From Peribacillus frigoritolerans (lineage in GTDB: Bacteria > Bacillota > Bacilli > Bacillales > DSM-1321), in the NCBI RefSeq assembly GCF_001636405.1, contig NZ_KV440950.1:2131712-2195711 (forward strand): a stretch of DNA of 64,000 nt. Reading direction: 5' to 3'. Position numbers and translations under genes: made by a program. The notes beneath the pieces are model-generated. The model had not been told where the DNA came from and ran no database searches. It saw only the letters and a program-made list of their open reading frames with translations. Numbering within the stretch: the first letter of the stretch is position 1; every line of letters starts with the position of its first letter. Below, piece by piece: positions 45,769 to 55,413 of this stretch.

Positions 45769-48339
45769 ATGTCGGTTGTAATAAAAGAAGCTTTAAAGGT
45801 TGATCTAGAAAGGTTGAATAAGGATATTTCTTTATTTCCCCAGGTTCACCCTGTAACTGCTGATATGAAAATGGCGCATAAGGGAGTGTCCCGTCTAGTC
45901 ATGCTTGACCGCTATTCTTTTAAGGATACTGAAAAAATCACACTCTCGGCAGGCGATTTCGTCGTGTTGACGATTAAGGAAGATCCGAAATTCCCAGCAA
46001 GGGGTCTCGGTTACATCGTTGAAATTGATTGGGAAACCAAAAAAGCCAAGGTATTGGTGGATGAAGAATTCCGTGGCGTATTGGATAATCCGGAAGAAGT
46101 TGAGACGGGAATTGTAAACCGTCCGTTGGATATAATCGAAAAGCCTCTTGAAATATACTATGAACAAATTGCGAAACGTAATGCAACGGGATTGGCATCA
46201 GTGGAAACGACGGAAGAAAAAAGAACGGAATGGTTCAATAAATTCTATGAAGAATTAAAGAACCTTAATTTCGTCCCGGCAGGCCGAGTATTATATGGTG
46301 CAGGTTCCAATACGGATGTTACTTATTTCAACTGCTATGTAATGCCATTCGTACCGGATTCACGTGAAGGTATTTCAGAACATAGGAAACAAGTGATGGA
46401 AATCATGAGCCGCGGCGGCGGAGTGGGTACGAACGGATCGACACTGCGTCCAAGAAACACTCTGGCAAAAGGGGTAAATGGAAAATCCTCGGGTTCAGTG
46501 TCATGGCTTGACGATATTGCAAAACTGACGCATCTTGTTGAACAGGGCGGCAGCAGACGAGGCGCGCAAATGATCATGCTTGCTGATTGGCATCCCGATA
46601 TTGCAGAGTTCATCATTTCCAAAATGCAAAATCCAAGGATTTTGCGTTACCTAGTGGAAAACACTAAAGATGAAGCCATCAAGAAATATGCCACGGATAA
46701 ATTGAAATTCACGCCGCACACGGAACAGGAAACCGCTATGTATCAAGGGATCATCAATTATAAGGAGATTCCTGGCCAAGGCGGGTTCAGCGAGAAAATC
46801 ATTAGGGATGCAGAGGAAAAGATCCGTACAGGCGGAACATACAGTGTCCATAATTCGGATTTCTTGACTGGAGCCAATATCTCTATTTGCCTGACCAAGG
46901 AATTTATGGAAGCGGCTGAACAAGATGCGGAATATGAATTGCGTTTTCCTGATGTTGAAAGCTATAATGCCGAAGAAATGGCCATTTACAATGAAGAATG
47001 GCATAATGTCGGCGATGTTCGCGAATGGGAGAAAATGGGTCATAAAGTCCGTGTTTACCGTAAAATCCGGGCTAAAGAGCTTTGGAACTTAATAAACATT
47101 TGTGCAACATATTCTGCTGAACCAGGTATTTTCTTTATCGATAATGCTAATGAAATGACGAATGCCAAAGCATACGGTCAACAGGTTGTAGCCACGAACC
47201 CTTGTGGAGAACAGCCATTGGCTCCATATTCAGTATGTAACCTTGCTGCTGTCAATCTGGCTGAAATGGCTGATAAAGAAAGCAAAACGGTTAATTTCGA
47301 GAAACTTAAGCAGACGGTTGAAGTCGGTGTGCGCATGCAGGACAATGTCATTGACGCAACTCCTTATTTCTTGGATGAAAACAAAAAACAGGCACTGGGC
47401 GAGCGACGGGTTGGACTAGGTGTAATGGGTCTGCATGACCTGTTGATCTACTGTGAAACGGAATATGGCTCCGAAGAAGGAAATATCCTGGTTGACAAGG
47501 TGTTTGAAACGATTGCGACCACAGCTTACAGGGCTTCGGTGGAACTTGCTAAAGAAAAAGGCAGTTTCCCGTTCCTGATCGGGTCAACGGACAAAGAAAC
47601 CAATGAGCTTAGAACACGTTTCACACAAACCGGATTTATGGAAAAAATGCCGGAAGATATCAGGGAAAGTGTTGCTGCACATGGTATCCGTAACTCTCAT
47701 TTATTGACAGTGGCTCCTACGGGAAGTACAGGAACGATGGTTGGGGTATCAACAGGTCTTGAACCGTATTTCTCCTTCACGTATTTCCGCAGCGGCCGTC
47801 TTGGTAAATTCATTGAAGTTAAGGCTGACATTGTACAGGAATACTTGGATCGCCATCCGGAAGCCGATACAGAAGAGCTTCCAAAATGGTTCATTTCCGC
47901 TATGGAATTAGCTCCAGAAGCACATGCTGATGTTCAATGCATCATTCAACGCTGGATTGACAGCTCGATCAGCAAGACGGTCAATGCTCCAAAAGGATAT
48001 ACTGTCGAACAAGTTGAAAAGGTATATGAACGTCTATACAAAGGCGGAGCAAAAGGCGGAACGGTATATGTGGATGGCAGCCGTGACAGTCAGGTCCTTA
48101 CGCTCAAAGCGGAAGAAAACCAAATGGACGAGCAGCTTGAAATGGATGAATTGACAGATGTGGAAGAAAAGAAAAAAGTTGTATTGGTCGATACGATAAA
48201 TGAGCTGCGTTCGACGAATGTTACAATTGGTTCGGAAGTGGGTAACACTTGCCCCGTATGCCGTAAGGGTGAAGTTCAGGAAATGGGCGGATGCAATACG
48301 TGCACGAATTGCGGAGCGCAATTGAAATGCGGGCTATAA
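45769..48339 (+). CDS. nrdJ: Adenosylcobalamin-dependent (class II) ribonucleotide reductase
   Basis: The enzyme makes deoxynucleotides without oxygen by generating a thiyl radical from adenosylcobalamin. The 856 residues include the substrate-site motif ATNPCGEQPLAPYSVCNL with the radical Cys, SRGGGVGTNGSTLRPRN, the nucleotide loop VAPTGSTGTMVGVSTGLEPY and a C-terminal cysteine cluster (CPVC, CNTCTNC, LKCGL). Such a tail is typical of long class II enzymes. ATG 45769 follows GGAGAGGGA. In B. subtilis this place holds mntR; NrdJ allows DNA synthesis with little oxygen or iron. A terminator follows. Confidence 0.94.
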   Translation: MSVVIKEALKVDLERLNKDISLFPQVHPVTADMKMAHKGVSRLVMLDRYSFKDTEKITLSAGDFVVLTIKEDPKFPARGLGYIVEIDWETKKAKVLVDEEFRGVLDNPEEVETGIVNRPLDIIEKPLEIYYEQIAKRNATGLASVETTEEKRTEWFNKFYEELKNLNFVPAGRVLYGAGSNTDVTYFNCYVMPFVPDSREGISEHRKQVMEIMSRGGGVGTNGSTLRPRNTLAKGVNGKSSGSVSWLDDIAKLTHLVEQGGSRRGAQMIMLADWHPDIAEFIISKMQNPRILRYLVENTKDEAIKKYATDKLKFTPHTEQETAMYQGIINYKEIPGQGGFSEKIIRDAEEKIRTGGTYSVHNSDFLTGANISICLTKEFMEAAEQDAEYELRFPDVESYNAEEMAIYNEEWHNVGDVREWEKMGHKVRVYRKIRAKELWNLINICATYSAEPGIFFIDNANEMTNAKAYGQQVVATNPCGEQPLAPYSVCNLAAVNLAEMADKESKTVNFEKLKQTVEVGVRMQDNVIDATPYFLDENKKQALGERRVGLGVMGLHDLLIYCETEYGSEEGNILVDKVFETIATTAYRASVELAKEKGSFPFLIGSTDKETNELRTRFTQTGFMEKMPEDIRESVAAHGIRNSHLLTVAPTGSTGTMVGVSTGLEPYFSFTYFRSGRLGKFIEVKADIVQEYLDRHPEADTEELPKWFISAMELAPEAHADVQCIIQRWIDSSISKTVNAPKGYTVEQVEKVYERLYKGGAKGGTVYVDGSRDSQVLTLKAEENQMDEQLEMDELTDVEEKKKVVLVDTINELRSTNVTIGSEVGNTCPVCRKGEVQEMGGCNTCTNCGAQLKCGL

Positions 48340-48351
48340 GCTGATGAAATG

Positions 48352-48397
48352 GAAGTCGTTAAGTATGCTGCAAAGCTATCTTAACGGCTTTTTTTTA
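48352..48397 (+). terminator. Terminator of nrdJ
   Basis: Stem GTCGTTAAGTATGCT / AGCTATCTTAACGGC (wobbles and one mismatch) with loop GCAA, then seven T. Confidence 0.85.
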
Positions 48398-48445
48398 GAG
48401 TCATTAATCCAGGGCAGTGACAGTCTGTTCAATTAAATACCAATA

Positions 48446-48484
48446 AAGAAGACCGAATCATCGTAAATTCGGTCTTCTTTTCAC
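48446..48484. terminator. Bidirectional terminator
   Basis: Stem AAGAAGACCGAAT / ATTCGGTCTTCTT with T run on the plus strand and an A-run complement on the minus; it serves the minus-strand gene at 48491. Confidence 0.85.
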
Positions 48485-48490
48485 GTTCAA

Positions 48491-48676
48491 TCAACCATTT
48501 TCATTTTGCTGCCCTATTTCCTTTTCGGCTAGATATTGGTTGCCATCTTTCAATACCGAAAATTCATCGACAGAGTCTCCCGGTATATTCCTTGGATTTG
48601 GAAATTTATTATCTGTTTGAACGGTGATCGTTTGTTTTCCCATTCCATTTGTCAAGTAGTCTCGTTTATTAGCCAT
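48491..48676 (-). CDS. Small hydrophilic protein of unknown function (61 aa)
   Basis: No family recognised. The gene has an excellent ribosome site (GAAGGAGATGCGAT before ATG) and its own terminator, so it is probably real. The protein is polar, starts MANKRDYLTNGMGKQTITVQ and contains NPRNIPGDSVDEFSVL; there is no membrane helix or cysteine. It lies divergently from splB. It may be a small spore-associated protein given the neighbour, but that is only a guess from context. Confidence 0.7.
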   Translation of the reverse strand: MANKRDYLTNGMGKQTITVQTDNKFPNPRNIPGDSVDEFSVLKDGNQYLAEKEIGQQNENG

Positions 48677-48813
48677 ATCGCATCTCCTTCATTTTGAATT
48701 TCCAAGTAAAAACAATCATGAGGATAAAAGAATAAAGAAAAACTATCCTTATGAATTAGATTGTGTAGTTCGATTGAAAGTATGAATAAATCGAAAAAAG
48801 AATGGAGATCGAA

Positions 48814-49839
48814 ATGAAACCATTTATGCCACAGTTAGTATATATCGAGCCAAGGGCATTGGAATACCCGCTTGGCCGGGAATTGAAGAAGAAATTCGAA
48901 GATTTGAACATTGAAATCCGTGAGACCACATCGCATAACCAAATTAGGGATCTTCCTGGAGAAAATGATCTGCAAAAATATCGTGTCGCCAAATCGACAC
49001 TCGTGGTAGGAATCAGAAAAACATTGAAATTCGATTCTTCAAAGCCATCTGCTGAATATGCCATCCCTCTTGCTACAGGGTGCATGGGGCATTGTCACTA
49101 TTGTTATTTACAGACGACACTCGGATCAAAGCCATATATTCGGACATATGTGAATCTTGACGAGATTTTCGAGGCAGCCGAAAAATATATAAATGAGAGA
49201 AAGCCTGAAATTACCCGTTTTGAGGCAGCCTGTACATCGGATATCGTCGGAATTGATCATTTGACACATTCGTTAAAAAGGGCCATAGAGTATTTTGGGA
49301 AAAGTGAATATGGGGTTCTTAGGTTCGTCACTAAATTCCATCATGTCGATCATCTGTTGGATGCTGAACATAATGGAAAAACGAGATTTCGCTTCAGTAT
49401 AAATTCACGTTATGTGATAAAAAATTTCGAACCCGGGACTTCGAGCTTCGAAGAACGGATGGAAGCGGCACGTAAAGTGGCAGGTGCCGGATATCCCCTA
49501 GGTTTTATCGTAGCTCCAATATACCGTCATGAAGCATGGAAGGAGGGCTACCATGAATTATTCGAACGGTTGAGTGAGGCCTTGAAAGGGGTGGATACCC
49601 CTGACTTGACTTTCGAATTAATCCAGCATCGGTTCACTGGTCCAGCAAAAAAAGTGATTCAAAAAAACTATCCGAAAACAAAATTGGAACTGGACGAAAC
49701 GAAGCGTAAATATAAATGGGGCCGATATGGAATTGGTAAATATGTTTATCAAAACGAGGAAGCGGCAGAACTGGAAACGACCATTCGTGGGTATATAGCG
49801 GAATTCTTCCCGAAAGCGGAAATTCAGTATTTTACCTGA
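48814..49839 (+). CDS. splB: Spore photoproduct lyase SplB (radical SAM)
   Basis: SplB reverses the spore photoproduct, a thymine dimer formed by UV in spore DNA, during germination. Radical SAM cysteines Cys90, Cys94 and Cys97 occur in ATGCMGHCHYCYLQ, and the hydrogen-donor Cys140 in FEAACTSDIVG. The MPQLVYIEPRALEYPLG N-terminus is strongly conserved. 341 residues. ATG 48814 is chosen with GGAG six bases before; ATG 48802 lacks a site. In B. subtilis splB is elsewhere with splA; here splA is absent and splB sits between nrdJ and yqhO. Confidence 0.96.
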   Translation: MKPFMPQLVYIEPRALEYPLGRELKKKFEDLNIEIRETTSHNQIRDLPGENDLQKYRVAKSTLVVGIRKTLKFDSSKPSAEYAIPLATGCMGHCHYCYLQTTLGSKPYIRTYVNLDEIFEAAEKYINERKPEITRFEAACTSDIVGIDHLTHSLKRAIEYFGKSEYGVLRFVTKFHHVDHLLDAEHNGKTRFRFSINSRYVIKNFEPGTSSFEERMEAARKVAGAGYPLGFIVAPIYRHEAWKEGYHELFERLSEALKGVDTPDLTFELIQHRFTGPAKKVIQKNYPKTKLELDETKRKYKWGRYGIGKYVYQNEEAAELETTIRGYIAEFFPKAEIQYFT

Positions 49840-49924
49840 ATCAAGGCAATTTTCTTTTTAAAACTGTCATAAATCGCTCTAATCCTGCTTAGAAATGTAA
49901 AGACCGGATTAGGGGAGGGCAGCT

Positions 49925-50806
49925 ATGATTATTGACGGCGTTTTTTCCGGAGGCGGGATTAAAGGCTATGGTTTAGTGGGAGCCCTGCAGGAATTGGAAG
50001 AAAAGGGATTTGTATTCCATCGAACAGCAGGTACGAGTGCAGGATCCATAATTGCAGCATTCGTAGCGGCTGGGTACACGGGAAAAGAAATGGAAAAGTT
50101 TTTTCTTGATATAGATTTAAGCGGCCTGCTGGATAAGAGGCGGGGTCTTTTGCCTATCCCATTTGCTAAATGGCTTCTTTTATACTGGAAACTGGGCCTT
50201 TATAAAGGCAACGCCTTGGAAGCATGGGTCGCCGGTAAACTTGCCGAAAGAAATGTAGTCACCTTTAAGGATGTTCGACCGAAATCACTCCGTATCATAA
50301 CCTCTGACATTTCAAATGGGAAATTGGTCGTACTGCCTGATGATTTGCCTAATTATGGAATAGACCCGAGCGCTTTTCCAGTGGCAAAGGCAGTAAGAAT
50401 GAGTTGCAGCATTCCGTATTTCTATGAGCCAGTCAAACTTAATGTCGGAAAAAGCAAGTTCCTTTTTGTTGATGGAGGTGTGTTAAGCAATTTTCCAATG
50501 TGGTTATTCAATTCAGATCATGTTAGAAAGGAAAGACCGGTCATTGGCTTGCGGTTAAGCGTCGATGAGATATGGAAACCGCATGAGGTGGATAATGCCG
50601 TTGAATTGTTCTCCGCACTATTCAAAACGATGAAAGATGCCCATGATGCACGGTATATTTCCAAGAAACACGTCCATAATATTGTATTCATCCCAATGAA
50701 GGGAATTTCTGCAATGGATTTTAATCTGAATGATGAAAAAAAGAGTGAATTAATCAATAAAGGCAGGCAATGTACGAAGGAATTCCTTAAAAAATGGACT
50801 TATTGA
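49925..50806 (+). CDS. yqhO: Patatin-like phospholipase YqhO
   Basis: A patatin-family serine hydrolase: oxyanion loop FSGGGIKGYG (residues 8-16), catalytic Ser38 in AGTSAGSIIAAF, and the Asp of FVDGGVLSNFPMWLF near residue 182. The Ser-Asp dyad is intact. Substrate is likely a lipid ester; role unknown. 293 residues, ATG 49925 with AGGGGAGGGCAGC just upstream. Position and family match yqhO of B. subtilis. A bidirectional terminator follows. Confidence 0.9.
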   Translation: MIIDGVFSGGGIKGYGLVGALQELEEKGFVFHRTAGTSAGSIIAAFVAAGYTGKEMEKFFLDIDLSGLLDKRRGLLPIPFAKWLLLYWKLGLYKGNALEAWVAGKLAERNVVTFKDVRPKSLRIITSDISNGKLVVLPDDLPNYGIDPSAFPVAKAVRMSCSIPYFYEPVKLNVGKSKFLFVDGGVLSNFPMWLFNSDHVRKERPVIGLRLSVDEIWKPHEVDNAVELFSALFKTMKDAHDARYISKKHVHNIVFIPMKGISAMDFNLNDEKKSELINKGRQCTKEFLKKWTY

Positions 50807-50813
50807 TAATAAA

Positions 50814-50850
50814 TAAAAAATCGGGCTCTTAAAAAGAAGCCCGATTTTTC
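50814..50850. terminator. Bidirectional terminator between yqhO and yqhP
   Basis: Stem AAAAAATCGGGCT / AGCCCGATTTTT around CTTAAAAAGA, with T runs for both strands. Its right arm overlaps the yqhP stop region. Confidence 0.88.
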
Positions 50851-51212
50851 TTTTTATTCTTTTTCCCTTCGATGACGGTTAAGTGACTATCCGTTTTCTT
50901 TCTCCATTTTATTTTCTTTGATGATTTTGCTGCAGAGAAGCTAGCCACATTATCTTTTTTCGAAGTTCGGTTTTTTAGCCTTTTTTTCGATTGGCGGGCA
51001 GCCTTTCGGAATGCTTGCTGCTCTTTCTTAACTGGTTTTCCCTTTGTTAATCCGGTATAAATCATATAAATAATCCCTGCGACAATGGCTATTATGAGAA
51101 TGTTTCTAAAAAAGCCAATCGGGTCATTAAATAGTCGGCTCAATAGTCCGAGGACTCCGAGGGCGATGATTCCGTATATCATGAAAGATATGAAACGTTT
51201 CAACAAAGACAC
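50829..51212 (-). CDS. yqhP: YqhP-like membrane protein with basic tail
   Basis: The 127 residues start MSLLKRFISFMIYGIIALGV with two membrane helices (about 8-25 and 38-54) and end in a long lysine/arginine-rich cytoplasmic tail (QAFRKAARQSKKRLKN, KKNKKKNRASF). It corresponds to yqhP of B. subtilis, function unknown; the tail suggests contact with nucleic acid or anionic lipid. AGGAGGTG lies upstream of the ATG. Confidence 0.82.
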   Translation of the reverse strand: MSLLKRFISFMIYGIIALGVLGLLSRLFNDPIGFFRNILIIAIVAGIIYMIYTGLTKGKPVKKEQQAFRKAARQSKKRLKNRTSKKDNVASFSAAKSSKKIKWRKKTDSHLTVIEGKKNKKKNRASF

Positions 51213-51340
51213 CTCCTTAAGAGCATCATAAGCATTTTTAGCTTATTTTAAACATTCTAATTGTGAAATATTTGAAAAAAATGAAGATCATTCATTTAGT
51301 TAGTATATGATTTTTCATCATCAAAATGTGTATAGATGTT

Positions 51341-52297
51341 TTACACAATTACATCTGATTCTAAACCTTTTTCGGTCTCTTTTTCCATCCTCAACAGTTC
51401 TTGGAAGGATGCCAATGCGACTTCGACTTGATCATCGGTAGGGGCTTTGGTTGTCAATAACTGAAGCCAAAGGCCGGGATAGCCAAGGTAACGCAGGATG
51501 GGAGTGTCCCTTACTTTGTTAGTCAACTGCAAGACTTCGAATGCTATGCCGAGCACGACGGGGATAAGCAAAATGCGATTGACGACACGAACCCATAGCG
51601 GATCCGTTGGTACAAGAAGATAGACAAACATCCCTACAATGACAGTAAATAAAATAAAACTGCTGCCACATCGATAATGAAGGCGGGAACTTGCCTGCAC
51701 ATTCGCAACCGTCAATTCTTTTCCGCTTTCAAAGCAATTGATCACCTTATGCTCTGCTCCGTGATACTGAAAGACCCGCTTGATCAATGGCGTCAAGGAA
51801 ACTACATAAATATATACGAGCAGTAAGATCAGCTTGAACAAGCTTTCCACTAATACCTGAGCCGTATGGCCACTGAAAATGGGTTCTGTCAATTTTGCGA
51901 GGAAGACAGGAATCAAGGTGAAAAGCAATTTCCCAAATAGGAAGGAGATCACACCGATCACGGCAACACCTAACCAAAGACTTAATTTAGAGGGGTCTTT
52001 CGTTTCTTTTTTCGTTTCGACCTGTTTTTCCCCGTCTTCTTCTTCTTCATACTGTTCAGTTGAAAAGTTAAGATGTTTCGAACCGCTGGCACTTGACTGA
52101 ATCAGTGATACGATACCCCGTAAAAACGGTATTTTTTTTAAGCGGTTTACAACAGGTTTCGATTCACGCGGCAGATGATAATATACAATCGTCGAATCTT
52201 TGCGGCGTACCGCAGTGACTGTGTGATGTTTGCCACCGAACATGACGCCTTCCACTACAGCCTGCCCTCCATAAACGGGTTTTTGAACCTCAGACAT
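51341..52297 (-). CDS. yqhQ: DUF1385 family membrane protein YqhQ
   Basis: The N-terminal motif PVYGGQAVVEGVMFGGKHH is the DUF1385 signature, followed by a basic segment (LPRESKPVVNRLKKIPFLRG) and four to five membrane helices. YQYHGAEHKVINCFESG-type text (FQYHGAEHKVINCFESGKEL) is the second signature with His and Cys that may bind metal. Function is unknown, though the fold suggests a metal-dependent enzyme. 318 residues. It is divergent from yqhR. Confidence 0.87.
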   Translation of the reverse strand: MSEVQKPVYGGQAVVEGVMFGGKHHTVTAVRRKDSTIVYYHLPRESKPVVNRLKKIPFLRGIVSLIQSSASGSKHLNFSTEQYEEEEDGEKQVETKKETKDPSKLSLWLGVAVIGVISFLFGKLLFTLIPVFLAKLTEPIFSGHTAQVLVESLFKLILLLVYIYVVSLTPLIKRVFQYHGAEHKVINCFESGKELTVANVQASSRLHYRCGSSFILFTVIVGMFVYLLVPTDPLWVRVVNRILLIPVVLGIAFEVLQLTNKVRDTPILRYLGYPGLWLQLLTTKAPTDDQVEVALASFQELLRMEKETEKGLESDVIV

Positions 52298-52632
52298 TTC
52301 TACACCAACCTAATAGTTATTCACGTAGCTCTCTCATGGGTGCTAACATGTGTATTATCAAGCATCACAAGGGTTTAAGGCGGTCCTCCAAAAATGGAAT
52401 GGAAGCTTTATCCCCTGCAATTGCTTTTTGAATGTTGAATCACAGGAAGGTATTATCCTGTGTACATTATAAATTTCAACAGAGGAAGGGGATTTTCCTC
52501 TGAAAAAAGCAGATTATTTATGATTTAATCATACAGAATTAATCACAAAACCTCTAGTGATTCTCCTCCCCAATAATAAAAAAAAATAGTTCTATTTAAC
52601 AAAGGGCATACTACGTAGCGGAGGTGTTTGAT
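52298..52632. other. Divergent gap between yqhQ and yqhR with two adjacent hairpins
   Basis: No gene. Two hairpins, CACAGGA / TCCTGTG (52441-52462) and CAGAGGAA / TTCCTCTG (52480-52502), lie side by side without T runs in either direction. They are upstream of both genes, so they could be leader structures. Role unknown. Confidence 0.5.
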
Positions 52633-53145
52633 ATGTCTTCTAATGAAAATGGACAAATTCAACCGGAATATCAAAGCATGTTAATCTACAATGTACTTGC
52701 TGTCGGTTTTGTAGGGGGGGCTTTAGCCAGTTTTATCGGGATTCTAGCCCATTATGTTAACTTTATGGATTTTAGCCCAAAATTCATACTGACTTCGTGG
52801 TCAAATATGACCTGGATCGATCATTGGCTCGGTACGGTAATGACCATGATTTTATTCGGAATTCTATCCGTGGGAATCGCTTTTATATACTATAGCCTCT
52901 TTAAAAGGATGAAGAGTATTTTTCCGGGTATTATTTTGGGGGTGGTCTGCTGGGCTTTGCTTGTATTTGTCCTGAAACCGATGTTCATCGATTTGCCAAC
53001 CTTTTATAAAATGTCAGCAAATACGGTTATAACAAGTGTATGCATTTTTATTATATACGGTCTTTTTGTAGGGTTTTCTATATCATACGATCATCAGGAA
53101 TATTTACGCTATAAAAACAAGGCCGAGAAGCAATCGGAAAGCTGA
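52633..53145 (+). CDS. yqhR: YqhR family membrane protein
   Basis: A 170-residue protein with four membrane helices and short loops, ending in a charged tail (DHQEYLRYKNKAEKQSES). It matches YqhR, a conserved membrane protein of spore-formers next to aroQ. ATG 52633 is chosen because GGAGGTG lies six bases upstream; an in-frame GTG within that site is rejected. Function unknown. Confidence 0.83.
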   Translation: MSSNENGQIQPEYQSMLIYNVLAVGFVGGALASFIGILAHYVNFMDFSPKFILTSWSNMTWIDHWLGTVMTMILFGILSVGIAFIYYSLFKRMKSIFPGIILGVVCWALLVFVLKPMFIDLPTFYKMSANTVITSVCIFIIYGLFVGFSISYDHQEYLRYKNKAEKQSES

Positions 53146-53239
53146 TTGCTTCTTGGTTGTAAAAAAGTAGTAAGACAATTTGTAATTATGATAGAATGTT
53201 CATGGAAAGCATTCTTTTAACATGAGCAGGTGTTTGATG

Positions 53240-53689
53240 ATGACAAAAATCTTACTTATCAATGGTCCGAATTTAAATCGCTTGGGGAAGCGGGAACCTG
53301 CACATTATGGATCCTCGACGCTTGCGGATGTGGAAGCGCAATTAATGCTGCAAGCACAAGGGTTAAATGTGGAATTAACCTCTTTTCAAACTAACCATGA
53401 AGGAGCGATTATCGACAAGCTCCATTGGTCAGAGGATCATGGGATCGACGGGATTATCATTAATCCTGGGGCTTTTACTCATTATAGTTATGCGATTCGT
53501 GATGCAATAGCCGGAATTGATGTTCCAGTGGTGGAAGTGCATATTTCGAACATACATGCCCGTGAAAGCTTTCGACATGAATCAGTGACCGCTGCGGTAT
53601 CGGCGGGACAGATTGTCGGCTTGGGGATACACGGTTATGAATTGGCGTTGCAGGCGATCACAAAGATTGCAAAGGGGGAAATTAAATGA
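53240..53689 (+). CDS. aroQ: Type II 3-dehydroquinate dehydratase
   Basis: AroQ catalyses the third step of the shikimate pathway. The 149 residues contain INGPNLNRLGKREPAHYGS with the catalytic Tyr, INPGAFTHYSYAIRDAI, VEVHISNIHARESFRHESV with the catalytic His and GLGIHGYELAL at the end. The second of tandem ATGs (53240) is used, with AGGTG seven bases before. Its stop overlaps the next start (ATGA). Confidence 0.95.
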   Translation: MTKILLINGPNLNRLGKREPAHYGSSTLADVEAQLMLQAQGLNVELTSFQTNHEGAIIDKLHWSEDHGIDGIIINPGAFTHYSYAIRDAIAGIDVPVVEVHISNIHARESFRHESVTAAVSAGQIVGLGIHGYELALQAITKIAKGEIK

Positions 53690-54747
53690 ATAAACTAATG
53701 CGCTTAAGAGCCTCGATGGAAAAGGTGGGCATTGATGGTTTTTTGATCACCAGTACATATAACCGCCGATACATGACCAACTTCACGGGAAGTGCAGGCG
53801 TTGTCCTCATTTCCCAAAAAGAAGCTAAATTCATCACTGATTTCAGATACGTCGAACAAGCGGGCAAGCAGGCACCAGACTATGAAGTCGTTCAACACAA
53901 AGGAACCATAATGGAAGAAGTCGGCAAGCAGGCTAAAGCGATGAATATAGGCAAGCTGGGTTTTGAGCAAGAGCACCTGACTTATGCTACATATAAAGCT
54001 TATGAAGCGGCCATTGATGGCCAACTTTTGCCGGTGTCTGGGGTTATTGAGAATTTACGCTTGATAAAGGCTTCATCAGAGATTAAGATATTAAAGGAAG
54101 CGGCTGCTATTGCTGATGCTGCGTTTACGCATATTCTGGATTTCCTGCGTCCAGGGATTTCGGAACTGGATGTATCCAATGAACTTGAATTCTTTATGAG
54201 GAAACAAGGGGCAACTTCTTCTTCCTTCGATATTATAGTAGCATCCGGCATTAGGTCCGCACTTCCGCATGGAGTGGCTACTGATAAAATCATCGAAAAA
54301 GGCGATTTTGTCACATTGGATTACGGGGCATATTATAACGGGTATGTGTCTGACATCACTCGGACATTAGCGGTTGGCAAGCCAAGTGAAGAACTTATTA
54401 ATATTTATGACATTGTTTTAGAAGCTCAACTGAGAGGAATGGCTGGGATCAAACCCGGTATGACTGGCAGGGAAGCGGATGCACTAACTCGAAATCTAAT
54501 TGAAGAAAAGGGATATGGGCAGTATTTTGGACATTCGACCGGACATGGAATCGGCCTTGAAGTTCATGAAGGTCCAGCATTATCCTTTAGGTCTGATATC
54601 ATTTTAGAACCAGGTATGGCTGTAACCGTTGAACCGGGCATTTATTTACCGGGCGTAGGCGGAGTGCGGATTGAAGATGATACAATCGTTACAATTGACG
54701 GTAACGAAGCACTTACTCATTCAACTAAAGAGTTAATCATTCTGTAA
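53686..54747 (+). CDS. yqhT: Xaa-Pro peptidase, M24 family (YqhT)
   Basis: A metallopeptidase that removes residues before proline. The N-terminal creatinase-like domain (residues 1-125) is followed by the pita-bread catalytic domain with metal ligands in LDYGAYYNGYVSDITRT (two Asp), STGHGIGLEVHEGP (His), VTVEPGIYLP (Glu) and RIEDDTIV (Glu). All five ligands are present. 353 residues. Coupled to aroQ by a four-base overlap and followed by efp 26 bases later, the same order as in B. subtilis. Confidence 0.93.
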   Translation: MNKLMRLRASMEKVGIDGFLITSTYNRRYMTNFTGSAGVVLISQKEAKFITDFRYVEQAGKQAPDYEVVQHKGTIMEEVGKQAKAMNIGKLGFEQEHLTYATYKAYEAAIDGQLLPVSGVIENLRLIKASSEIKILKEAAAIADAAFTHILDFLRPGISELDVSNELEFFMRKQGATSSSFDIIVASGIRSALPHGVATDKIIEKGDFVTLDYGAYYNGYVSDITRTLAVGKPSEELINIYDIVLEAQLRGMAGIKPGMTGREADALTRNLIEEKGYGQYFGHSTGHGIGLEVHEGPALSFRSDIILEPGMAVTVEPGIYLPGVGGVRIEDDTIVTIDGNEALTHSTKELIIL

Positions 54748-54773
54748 ACATGTACATGTAGGAGGACAAATTT

Positions 54774-55331
54774 ATGATTTCTGTAAACGATTTTCGCACG
54801 GGTGTTACGATTGAAGTAGATAATGGAATTTGGCAGGTTATCGAGTTCCAACACGTTAAACCTGGTAAAGGTGCAGCTTTTGTACGTTCTAAACTTCGGA
54901 ACCTTCGTACGGGTTCAATCCAGGAGAAAACATTCCGTGCTGGTGAAAAAGTTGCTAAAGCACATATCGAAAACCGCAAGATGCAGTACCTTTATGCAAG
55001 TGGAGACAGCCATGTATTCATGGATAACGAAACGTATGACCAAATCGAGCTGCCGGCTTCAAGCATTGAACGTGAACTTAAGTTCCTAAAGGAAAATATG
55101 GAAGTACATATCATGACTTTCCAAGCGGAAACTCTTGGTGTCGAACTTCCAAACACAGTGGAACTAGAAGTGGCGGAGACTGAGCCTGGAATTAAAGGCG
55201 ATACATCTTCAGGCGGCACGAAATCAGCCGTACTTGAGACGGGCCTTTCGGTTCAAGTGCCATTTTTCATCAACCAAGGTGACAAACTATTGATCAATAC
55301 AAATGAAGGTTCTTACGTATCACGTGCATAA
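54774..55331 (+). CDS. efp: Elongation factor P
   Basis: EF-P rescues ribosomes stalled at polyproline stretches. The 185 residues show the modified loop [17 protein letters not shown] with Lys32, which in B. subtilis carries a 5-aminopentanol group, and the C-terminal domain [23 protein letters not shown] 54774 follows TAGGAGGACAAA. Three OB-like domains fit the standard length. Probably cotranscribed with yqhT. Confidence 0.97.
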   Translation: MISVNDFRTGVTIEVDNGIWQVIEFQHVKPGKGAAFVRSKLRNLRTGSIQEKTFRAGEKVAKAHIENRKMQYLYASGDSHVFMDNETYDQIELPASSIERELKFLKENMEVHIMTFQAETLGVELPNTVELEVAETEPGIKGDTSSGGTKSAVLETGLSVQVPFFINQGDKLLINTNEGSYVSRA

Positions 55332-55375
55332 ACGAAAGAAGGCCGAGATTAATTAATCGGCCACAAATTGCAGAC

Positions 55376-55413
55376 AAAAAGGTTTCGGAATGGTCTCATT
55401 CCGAAACCTTTTT
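55376..55413 (+). terminator. Terminator of efp
   Basis: Perfect 17-bp stem AAAAAGGTTTCGGAATG / CATTCCGAAACCTTTTT with a 4-base loop, about 50 bases after the efp stop. A smaller stem GGCCGAGATTA / TAATCGGCC precedes it. Confidence 0.93.
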
